6,299 bases of DNA from Collinsella sp. (lineage in GTDB: Bacteria; Actinomycetota; Coriobacteriia; Coriobacteriales; Coriobacteriaceae). Under the pieces are notes generated by a model, which did not search any database, was not told the origin of the DNA, and worked only from the letters and a program-made list of their open reading frames with translations. The stretch is from contig JAHYYI010000056.1 in assembly GCA_019425045.1 (NCBI GenBank), positions 1-6,299 on the forward strand. Reading direction: 5' to 3'. Shown here piece after piece: positions 1 to 5,116 of the stretch (its first letter is position 1; each line of letters opens with the position of its first letter). Both the position numbers and the translations under genes were made by a program.

Positions 1-542
1 CCGGTCTGGGAGCTTGTGATGATCACGTTTTCGGCCGGAACGTTGAGCTGCTTTTTGATGGCTGCTGCTTGGCGGGCCTGCTGGGTACGGCTGAGTTTGT
101 CGGCCTTGGTGAGGCAGACGATAAAGTTGAACTCGTTGCCCTGCAGGTAGTCAATCATGTCGTGATCGAGCTTGCTGGGGTCGTGGCGGATATCCACCAG
201 AGAGACGACCAAGTTAAAGCTGCGCTCGGAGTCAAAGAAATCGCCAATGAGCTCAGCCCAGCGGTCGCGCTCGGCCTTGGAACGACGGGCGAAACCGTAG
301 CCCGGCAGGTCCACAAAATGCACGTCGTCGGCCTCAAAAAAGTTGATGTTGCTCGTCTTGCCCGGCGTGCTCGAAACCTTGACCAGGTTCTTGCGGCCAA
401 AGAGTTTGTTCATGATGGAGGACTTGCCCACGTTGGAGCGGCCGACGAAGCTCACCTCGGGACAGGTTGACTCGGGAATCTGCGAAACCTTGCCGTAGCT
501 GGCGACGAACTTGGCAAGCTGGTAGTTAATTGAATCGGCCAT
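1..542 (-). CDS. engB: Ribosome biogenesis GTP-binding protein EngB (YihA/YsxC family), C-terminus cut by window edge
   Basis: This is a cytoplasmic TrmE-Era-EngA-EngB-type GTPase. Family knowledge places it in late assembly of the large ribosomal subunit. About 180 codons are visible of a usual length near 200, and the C-terminal end lies beyond position 1. The GTPase motifs appear in order: G1/Walker A GRSNVGKS at about residues 34-41, the EngB-typical TPGKTSN near 59-65, G3 DLPGYGFA at 78-85, G4 TKADK at 145-149 (the NKxD variant usual in this family), and the start of G5, SSQTG, at 177-181. The ATG at 540-542 is chosen because AAGGAG (plus-strand 548-553) sits five bases upstream. The gene follows mtnN after 39 bases with no terminator-like hairpin between them, so co-transcription is likely. 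Identity is very secure; the end is simply missing. Confidence 0.96.
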   Translation of the reverse strand, partial: MADSINYQLAKFVASYGKVSQIPESTCPEVSFVGRSNVGKSSIMNKLFGRKNLVKVSSTPGKTSNINFFEADDVHFVDLPGYGFARRSKAERDRWAELIGDFFDSERSFNLVVSLVDIRHDPSKLDHDMIDYLQGNEFNFIVCLTKADKLSRTQQARQAAAIKKQLNVPAENVIITSSQT

Positions 543-581
543 GGACACTCCTTGGTCGTAGGTTCTTACAAAACGGGCGTG

Positions 582-1322
582 CTATTGCGCGGCGGCGATA
601 CGACGAACGATGTCAAGCGTGATGCCGCTCGCGGTGCGAGCGTACTCGTCCAGATCGAACTCGCGCTCGCAAAACGCGTCATATGCCTCGTCACAATTAT
701 CGCTGATAGCGCGCAGTACCAGGCAATCGACACCATTCTTGGCCGCGATGTGCGCAATTGCCGCGCCCTCCATCTCGACGCAATCGGCATGCGTGGCCTC
801 AATCGCAGCGTTACGCATGGCGTCACCCGTAACAAAGCGATCACCCGTGGCGATAGTGCCACACAGGAACTGCTTGGGGTCCTTCTCCGCAGAAGTCTCA
901 TCCGCCGAGGCATCCACAAATCCATGCTCGGCAAGCACGGCGGCGGCAACATCAGCCAACGCCGGTGTCGAGACAAACTCCTCGAGCCCCGGCGCGGACT
1001 CGGCGATGAGTGCCGTATCGGTATCCAGATAGCGCAGGCACTTGCCTATAACCACGTCGTTAATATGGAGTTTAGGGTTTAGGCCGCCCGCAATGCCCGA
1101 AAACACAACGGCCTGCGGGGCGTATTTGCTGATGAGATGCTGCGTTGCGGCAGCGGCGTTCACGGTCCCCATGCCTGCCGTCGTGGCGACTACTGTCAGA
1201 CCCGAAAGCCCACCGTTCACAACGGTCAAGCCCGCCTCCTGCGACTCATGCGTGCCACTCAGCTCTTCCTTAATCTGCGCAACCTCTTTTTCGAGTGCGC
1301 CTATGATCGCGATGGTTGCCAT
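582..1322 (-). CDS. mtnN: 5'-methylthioadenosine/S-adenosylhomocysteine nucleosidase
   Basis: The product hydrolyses the glycosidic bond of methylthioadenosine and S-adenosylhomocysteine, releasing adenine plus methylthioribose or S-ribosylhomocysteine. This step recycles the by-products of polyamine synthesis and of SAM-dependent methylation, including 5'-deoxyadenosine made by radical-SAM enzymes. The 246-residue protein opens with MATIAIIGALEKEV, matching the family N-terminus, with E13 at the position of the catalytic-pocket glutamate. SGIAGG at 75-80 is a phosphorylase-fold motif. CVEMEGAA at 181-188 carries the ribose-binding Met-Glu pair (E185). RAISDN at 204-209 holds the purine-binding aspartate D208. 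The length is slightly above the usual 230 or so. The ATG at 1320-1322 is preferred over an in-frame TTG at 1332-1334 because it gives the canonical N-terminus and has a GGGGGA stretch five bases upstream. The upstream neighbour pflA makes 5'-deoxyadenosine, a possible but unproven functional link. Confidence 0.95.
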   Translation of the reverse strand: MATIAIIGALEKEVAQIKEELSGTHESQEAGLTVVNGGLSGLTVVATTAGMGTVNAAAATQHLISKYAPQAVVFSGIAGGLNPKLHINDVVIGKCLRYLDTDTALIAESAPGLEEFVSTPALADVAAAVLAEHGFVDASADETSAEKDPKQFLCGTIATGDRFVTGDAMRNAAIEATHADCVEMEGAAIAHIAAKNGVDCLVLRAISDNCDEAYDAFCEREFDLDEYARTASGITLDIVRRIAAAQ

Positions 1323-1423
1323 GCCATCCCCCAAATCCGTGCAAATTGCTTATCCACGGTATGGTACCAGCATTTTGGCTCAACCGTGTCAGCACCAAGC
1401 CGTTAGGCCAGTACAGCTCGGGT

Positions 1424-1452
1424 ATCATAAAGGGGCAAAAATGGCTTGTTAG
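1424..1452 (-). promoter_or_regulatory. Candidate sigma70-type promoter for mtnN-engB
   Basis: Read on the minus strand, CTAACA (1447-1452, 4 of 6 matches to TTGACA) is followed after exactly 17 bases by TATGAT (1424-1429, 5 of 6 matches to TATAAT). The -35 box overlaps the pflA stop codon. Transcription would start near 1417 and give a leader of roughly 95 bases before mtnN. The spacing is ideal, but the call rests on sequence match alone. Confidence 0.45.
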
Positions 1453-2267
1453 CCGATGGCCGACCTGAGCTCCGCACGGCGCTTTTTCATACCGGCCATA
1501 ACGGCATTGCGCAGCTCGGGCATGCGCGCGGTATCCATCTGAGGTACGCCCTCAAGCTTATAGGGAATGCTCAGTTGCTCGTACTTGACGACACCCATCG
1601 TGTGATACGGCAGCATTTCCAGGCCCACCACGTTGTGCCATGGAGCGATGAGGCGACCGAGCTTCTCGCACTCCTCCACCGTGTCGGTAATGCCCGGCAC
1701 CACCACGTGGCGGATAACGACCTTGATCTTGCGACGTGCAAGTTCATCGCCGAACGCCAAGATGCGTGCGGGATCGCAACCGGTCAGCTTTTTATGCTCG
1801 ACCGGGTCGGCATGCTTAATATCGAGCAGTACCATGTCGGTCTCGTTGAGCACGGCATCGAACTTCTCGGGGTGGTTGGGGTCAAATGCATAGCCACAGC
1901 TATCTAGGCAGGTATGTACACGGCCATCGGGGTTGTTATGCATAGCACGAAACAGATCGGCCAAAAACTCGGGCTGCAGGAGCGGCTCGCCGCCGGACAC
2001 CGTAATGCCACCGCTGCGATAGAACTCGTGGTTACTCTGGAACTCATCCATCAGGTGTTCGACGGTCACCATGGTGCCGCCGTTGACCGACCAGGTATCG
2101 GGATTGTGGCAATACGCGCAGCGCATGGGACAGCCCTGAACAAACACCACAAAGCGGATGCCGGGTCCGTCGACCGTTCCCATCGTCTCGATCGAATGCA
2201 CGCGGCCAAGGGCAAACGCAGAGTCCTCGGGACGAGCGTCCACACCCTCAAGCGTCATTTCTGCCAT
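1449..2267 (-). CDS. pflA: Pyruvate formate-lyase activating enzyme (radical SAM)
   Basis: This radical-SAM enzyme uses a [4Fe-4S] cluster and S-adenosylmethionine to place the glycyl radical on pyruvate formate-lyase, switching on anaerobic conversion of pyruvate to acetyl-CoA and formate. The 272-residue protein shows GTVDGPGIRF at 30-39, the cluster-binding CPMRCAYC with C46, C50 and C53, and the SAM-contact motif SGGEP at 91-95. Further along come LLDIKH and RHVVVPGITD, both typical of PFL activases. There is no inserted ferredoxin-like cysteine cluster, which argues for a PFL activase rather than the larger activases of other glycyl-radical enzymes. The N-terminus is about 16 residues longer than that of E. 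coli PflA. The ATG at 2265-2267 has AAGG eight bases upstream; a TTG at 2295-2297 and an ATG at 2256-2258 are alternatives. No pflB is adjacent: degV lies upstream and mtnN downstream. Confidence 0.94.
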   Translation of the reverse strand: MAEMTLEGVDARPEDSAFALGRVHSIETMGTVDGPGIRFVVFVQGCPMRCAYCHNPDTWSVNGGTMVTVEHLMDEFQSNHEFYRSGGITVSGGEPLLQPEFLADLFRAMHNNPDGRVHTCLDSCGYAFDPNHPEKFDAVLNETDMVLLDIKHADPVEHKKLTGCDPARILAFGDELARRKIKVVIRHVVVPGITDTVEECEKLGRLIAPWHNVVGLEMLPYHTMGVVKYEQLSIPYKLEGVPQMDTARMPELRNAVMAGMKKRRAELRSAIG

Positions 2268-2317
2268 TCGCGCTACCTTGCCTCTCCTTGGATGCAACCA
2301 ATTAAAATGCCAGAGTC

Positions 2318-2323
2318 ATTCTA
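2318..2323 (-). promoter_or_regulatory. Candidate -10 element upstream of pflA
   Basis: On the minus strand TAGAAT matches the -10 consensus at 5 of 6 positions and would start transcription near 2311, about 45 bases before the pflA ATG. No good -35 box exists at 16-18 bases spacing; that place is taken by the palindrome at 2337-2346. The promoter is therefore either regulator-dependent or not real. Confidence 0.3.
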
Positions 2324-2336
2324 GCCCATGCGTTTG

Positions 2337-2346
2337 CGTTTAAACG
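2337..2346. promoter_or_regulatory. Ten-base perfect palindrome in the pflA upstream region
   Basis: CGTTTAAACG is a perfect palindrome located where the -35 box of the candidate pflA promoter would fall. Placement over a weak -35 is what an operator would look like. It does not match the FNR half-site pattern (TTGAT-N4-ATCAA) or the Rex consensus. A 10-bp AT-centred palindrome can occur by chance, so the regulatory reading is only suggestive. Confidence 0.25.
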
Positions 2347-2377
2347 TCTCGGACTAGAACGGCACGTTTTAATCTAT

Positions 2378-2399
2378 CCCCCATCACCATGGCTGGGGG
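2378..2399 (-). terminator. Small hairpin downstream of degV, possible weak terminator
   Basis: CCCCCA and TGGGGG form a 6-bp GC-rich stem with a 10-base loop, 43 bases beyond the degV stop codon. On the minus strand it is followed by an A-rich rather than a U-rich stretch, so it is not a classical intrinsic terminator. It is still the only stem-loop found between degV and pflA. Confidence 0.3.
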
Positions 2400-2441
2400 C
2401 TACGTCGAGATGTCAGGCTGAAGAACGCTCGCCTGCGGCCT

Positions 2442-3296
2442 TTACGCCTTAAGCGTGAGCACCGCACCTAAGGCGGTCGGGCCGCAATGGCTCGAGATGA
2501 CGCCGCCGACCTGAGTCCAGGTAACGTCCTTAAAGCCCAGATCATGCGCATAGACCTCCATGTCATCGCGCAGCTCCTGGGAAAGGCCCACCGAATACGC
2601 CAGGCCAATGTGCGAGTAGTCAATCTCGCCCTTCGCAACCATGTGGTCAATAAAGGCGCGGGCGCACTTGAGCATAGAGCCGCGGAACTTCTTGGTCGCC
2701 ACGAACTTGCCGCCCGTCACCTCAATGCAGGGCTTAATCTTGAGCAGATGGGCGCCAAGGAATGCGACGTTGGACAAGCGACCGCCCGCCTTAAGAAAGG
2801 CAAGATCGGTAGGAACAAAGCCCAGCAGCACGCGGTCCATGACGGAATTCGTAAATGCAAAGATCTCGTCGACGGTGGCATCGGGGTGAGCCTCGATGTA
2901 TTTGGCGGTCTCGACGACAACGAGCGACTGGCCTACCGAGACAAAGCGCGTGTCCATAGAGAACACGTAGTCGCGACCCTTGGCGGCGATCTTCGATGAT
3001 TGATGCGAGCAGGTCGTGGCCTCGGAATACGCGAGATGCAGAATAGTCGCATCGGGCTGCTCAGCGTGAATGCGGTCGTACACGTGAGCAAAATCCGCAG
3101 GCGCGCAGCCGCTGGTCTTGGGCATCACGCCAAACTCGTTGCAGCGCGAATAAATCTCGAGCGGATCGATGGAGCCGTCCTCGACGGTCTCGTCGCCAAC
3201 TGTGACGTGCATGGGCACGCGCACGATGCCGTAGCGCTCGCAGAGCTCCGGCGTCACATCCGACCCAGACTCAACCACGATTACGTACTTGCCCAT
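2442..3296 (-). CDS. DegV family protein (FakB-like fatty-acid-binding protein)
   Basis: DegV proteins bind a single fatty acid. In Firmicutes the FakB members present it to the kinase FakA for phosphorylation and entry into phospholipid synthesis. The 284-residue protein has the usual family length. It starts MGKYVIVVESGSD. It carries the TSGCAPADF segment at 61-69 (family pattern TSxPxPxxF), the LAFLKAGGRLS helix region at 165-175, LLKIKPCIEV at 184-193, and the C-terminal SSHCGPTALG at 268-277. T61, S91, R173 and H270 fall where family members contact the lipid carboxylate or line that pocket. The loop YSEATTC at 90-96 differs from the common SSxLSGTYQ form. The ATG at 3294-3296 is chosen for its fit to family starts, although no clear ribosome binding site precedes it; an in-frame GTG at 3303-3305 is possible. 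No fakA-like gene is in view, so the partner and lipid are unknown. Confidence 0.9.
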   Translation of the reverse strand: MGKYVIVVESGSDVTPELCERYGIVRVPMHVTVGDETVEDGSIDPLEIYSRCNEFGVMPKTSGCAPADFAHVYDRIHAEQPDATILHLAYSEATTCSHQSSKIAAKGRDYVFSMDTRFVSVGQSLVVVETAKYIEAHPDATVDEIFAFTNSVMDRVLLGFVPTDLAFLKAGGRLSNVAFLGAHLLKIKPCIEVTGGKFVATKKFRGSMLKCARAFIDHMVAKGEIDYSHIGLAYSVGLSQELRDDMEVYAHDLGFKDVTWTQVGGVISSHCGPTALGAVLTLKA

Positions 3297-3352
3297 TATT
3301 ATCACGACCCATCTCAACGTTGGTTTTTCAATACATGACACGCGCCGCCGCA

Positions 3353-3366
3353 CTGTTGCACAACAG
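3353..3366. promoter_or_regulatory. 14-bp palindrome in the degV leader
   Basis: CTGTTGCACAACAG consists of two 6-base arms, CTGTTG and CAACAG, around a 2-base centre. It lies 57 bases upstream of the degV ATG, between the larger leader hairpin and the gene. The compact symmetry with almost no loop fits a DNA-binding dimer better than an RNA hairpin. I cannot assign it to a known regulator. Confidence 0.3.
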
Positions 3367-3381
3367 CATCCAAGCACCAAA

Positions 3382-3420
3382 GAGACGCCGCCCCTTGCAC
3401 ACAACAAAGGACAGCGTCTC
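3382..3420 (-). terminator. Strong 16-bp hairpin upstream of degV: terminator or leader attenuator
   Basis: Read as minus-strand RNA, the arms at 3405-3420 and 3382-3397 pair over 16 positions with 3 G-U wobbles and a 7-base loop, with GAGACGC/GCGUCUC as the base. On the plus strand the wobbles become A-C mismatches, so the structure favours minus-strand transcripts. The stem is followed only by CUUUGG-like sequence, a poor U tract. It lies about 150 bases beyond the scrB stop codon, so it may end the sucrose transcript. It also sits about 20 bases inside the transcript predicted from the degV promoter at 3447-3475, which would make it an attenuator-like leader element. Confidence 0.55.
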
Positions 3421-3446
3421 CCTGGAAAACTCTGTGCTTAACTGAG

Positions 3447-3475
3447 ATTTTACACGGTTTATAAATGAGTGTTAC
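3447..3475 (-). promoter_or_regulatory. Candidate sigma70-type promoter for degV
   Basis: On the minus strand GTAACA (3470-3475, 4 of 6 matches to the -35 consensus) is followed after 17 bases by TAAAAT (3447-3452, 5 of 6 matches to the -10). The surrounding sequence is AT-rich compared with the coding DNA. Transcription would start near 3440 and leave a leader of about 145 bases before degV, containing the hairpin at 3382-3420 and the palindrome at 3353-3366. Confidence 0.5.
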
Positions 3476-3482
3476 TTATCCC

Positions 3483-3513
3483 GCAAACGGTAGCTATACG
3501 CGATAAACGGTAG
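3483..3513 (-). promoter_or_regulatory. Pair of direct repeats upstream of the degV promoter, LytTR-site-like
   Basis: The 9-mer CTACCGTTT occurs twice on the minus strand (3505-3513 and 3485-3493), offset by exactly 20 bases, about two helical turns. The nearer copy ends nine bases before the candidate -35 box. The shifted 9-mer ACCGTTTAT fits the published LytTR-type site pattern [TA][AC][CA]GTTN[AG][TG] fully, and ACCGTTTGC fits 8 of 9. LytTR sites are direct repeats with 12-13 bases between them; here the gap is 11. The repeats are a direct observation, while the regulator class is inference. Confidence 0.4.
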
Positions 3514-3556
3514 TTGGCCGCGGCAACTGCGACACATTCCGCCCAACAAGTCCAAT

Positions 3557-3571
3557 CGTGCTCCATGCACG
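3557..3571 (-). terminator. Short stem-loop just after the scrB stop codon
   Basis: A perfect 5-bp stem (CGTGC/GCACG) with a 5-base loop begins one base after the stop codon. No U tract follows and the stem is short, so it may be a minor 3'-end structure or chance. Confidence 0.2.
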
Positions 3572-3572
3572 G

Positions 3573-5015
3573 TTAATGAGCGAGGCGGTAGAAATCCATC
3601 GACGCCGCACCCTCGGCGTGCAGCGCCATCGCCGGAACCGCCGACGAATAGGTACGGCTCGTAAGTGCCGCCTCACCGCCGTTGGCAAAAATCTCGACCA
3701 TCGTAGTGTCCGAAAGCACGCGCAGGTCGCGAAGCTCGCCGAGCTCAATCGACCTCTGGTCGCGCCCATAGCCTTCGTCACCCATGTCGAGGGTAAGCAT
3801 CCCGTCCGCATAGCGCACAAAGACACCCTTGCGAATCTCGAGCTCAACCATCTTGGCGCCCTCACAGGAAACCACGAGATCAAACAGGCGGCCCGGCTCC
3901 TCAACGGTTTCACCGCCTGTCGTGCGAACGCAGTCGCCGCGCATCCTCTCAATCTCGTGCGCCGGCTGCTGGCAGAGCTTACCATCGCGCATGCTCAGCT
4001 CTCGCGGCACCGTCAACGCGCACTGCCACCCGCGCGCCACCGTCGGGTTTTCCGCCGTCGCATCGGGGCAACCCGACCATCCGATCATCAATCGCCGGCC
4101 TGCAGCATCCTCAAAGGACTGCGGAGCATAGAAATCAAAACCGGCATCGACCATCGGGGGCATGCCCTTCCCGACGATTTTAAAGCTCGGCGCCTCCCAA
4201 TCGGCCTCGATGGGGAACCACACGCACTGATGCGGATTGCGGTAACGCCAACCATCGGCAGGCACACCCTGCGGACAGCAAACGAGAATAAGCTCGCCAT
4301 CGAGCTCAAACAGATCGGGGCACTCCCACATAAAGCCAAACTTCTCGCCCAACTCAATGCGCGTCGCATAGCTCCAGTCCTCAAGATTGCGCGAGGTATA
4401 GACAAGCACGCAGCCACGGTCGTCTTTCGTACGAGCGCCCAGAACCATGTAGTAGATACCGTCGTGTTCAAGGATCTTGGGATCGCGCACGTGCGTACCG
4501 ATATCGTCGGGGTAATCGACCGGCCCAACAGCTATGCGCTTCTCGCCCAATTCGTCGGGATTCTCGGCAACCATATGAATCTGGTTTTGCTCACGGCCCG
4601 TCAACACGTAGTCGTAATCATCACGGTCAAAATGCTTAACGTTGCCGGTATAGAAGTAGTGAATCTTGCCATCACGTACAAAGGCAGAACCAGAATACGC
4701 TCCACTCGAATCCAAATCGGAATCGGGGAACAGCACGGGACCGTGATTCTCGTACGTCACAAAATCCTTTGTCGTCAGATGGTTCCAAAGCACTGGACCG
4801 CCATGCGCAGCATCGAACGGATCGTATTGATGATAGATGTGATACGTATCACCAATCTGAACCAAACCATTGGGGTCGTTGAGCCAGCCAAGCTCAGGCT
4901 CCACATGGAACAAAAGCCTATCGGGGTCGGACGCGATGCGAGCCGCCGTCTCATCCTGTCCGGCACGCCACTGCTCATAGTCCGCGCGTGTCACCTTATT
5001 TTTTTGATTAAACAT
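3573..5015 (-). CDS. scrB: Sucrose-6-phosphate hydrolase, glycoside hydrolase family 32
   Basis: This cytoplasmic beta-fructofuranosidase would cleave PTS-imported sucrose-6-phosphate to glucose-6-phosphate and fructose. The 480-residue protein carries all GH32 landmarks in the five-bladed propeller domain: WLNDPNG at 44-50 with nucleophile D47, YSGSA at 108-112, RDP at 177-179 with the transition-state-stabilising D178, WECPD at 230-234 with acid/base E231, and FYAPQSF at 295-301. A C-terminal beta-sandwich follows, including the VEIFANGG segment typical of the family. The length fits bacterial ScrB/SacA, and no signal peptide is seen, consistent with an intracellular phosphorylated substrate. 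The ATG at 5013-5015 has a modest GAGAAAG nine bases upstream. It follows the PTS permease by 101 bases, which supports sucrose-6-phosphate rather than a free fructan as substrate. Closely related inulin or fructo-oligosaccharide hydrolases remain possible. The symbol sacA is also used for this gene. Confidence 0.93.
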   Translation of the reverse strand: MFNQKNKVTRADYEQWRAGQDETAARIASDPDRLLFHVEPELGWLNDPNGLVQIGDTYHIYHQYDPFDAAHGGPVLWNHLTTKDFVTYENHGPVLFPDSDLDSSGAYSGSAFVRDGKIHYFYTGNVKHFDRDDYDYVLTGREQNQIHMVAENPDELGEKRIAVGPVDYPDDIGTHVRDPKILEHDGIYYMVLGARTKDDRGCVLVYTSRNLEDWSYATRIELGEKFGFMWECPDLFELDGELILVCCPQGVPADGWRYRNPHQCVWFPIEADWEAPSFKIVGKGMPPMVDAGFDFYAPQSFEDAAGRRLMIGWSGCPDATAENPTVARGWQCALTVPRELSMRDGKLCQQPAHEIERMRGDCVRTTGGETVEEPGRLFDLVVSCEGAKMVELEIRKGVFVRYADGMLTLDMGDEGYGRDQRSIELGELRDLRVLSDTTMVEIFANGGEAALTSRTYSSAVPAMALHAEGAASMDFYRLAH

Positions 5016-5037
5016 CGCCGTTGACTTTCTCGTCTAT

Positions 5038-5079
5038 GGGAAAGGACGCTCGACTCACACGAGCCGAACGCCCTTCCCC
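5038..5079 (-). other. Intercistronic 19-bp RNA hairpin between the PTS permease and scrB
   Basis: As minus-strand RNA the arms at 5061-5079 and 5038-5056 pair over all 19 positions, using 4 G-U wobbles, with a GUGU tetraloop. On the plus strand the wobbles become A-C mismatches, so this is an RNA structure of the operon's own transcript. No U tract follows, which argues against a simple intrinsic terminator. Family precedent suggests a processing or stabilising element, or a partial terminator, that sets different levels of the upstream and downstream cistrons. Confidence 0.6.
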
Positions 5080-5116
5080 AAATGGACTTATCCGCACATT
5101 ACGCTGAACGGCTCAA

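Noticed and set aside
69..470. Plus-strand open frame antisense to engB
   Set aside because: The minus strand here encodes all the EngB GTPase motifs. The plus-strand frame shows no family signature.
1362..1369. Palindrome TGGTACCA in the mtnN leader
   Set aside because: It is only 8 bp, and no partner motif or promoter alignment gives it a role.
2268..2297. TTG start for pflA at 2295-2297
   Set aside because: It would add ten residues with no similarity to PflA proteins, and the AAGGAG downstream of it could not serve it. The ATG at 2265-2267 has its own AAGG at a workable distance.
3297..3407. Extension of degV by 37 codons to a TTG at 3405-3407
   Set aside because: The added residues resemble nothing in DegV proteins and would read through the leader palindrome and hairpin. 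The ATG at 3294-3296 gives the family N-terminus.
3512..3528. Inverted repeat AGTTG/CAACT downstream of scrB
   Set aside because: Five-base arms with a seven-base loop and no U tract are too weak to call a terminator, and it overlaps the better-supported direct repeat.
3558..5024. A 488-codon open frame on the plus strand, antisense to the GH32 gene
   Set aside because: It mirrors scrB almost exactly. Its translation has no recognisable domain and is rich in Arg, His and Ile from reversed codons. It is a by-product of GC-rich codon use.
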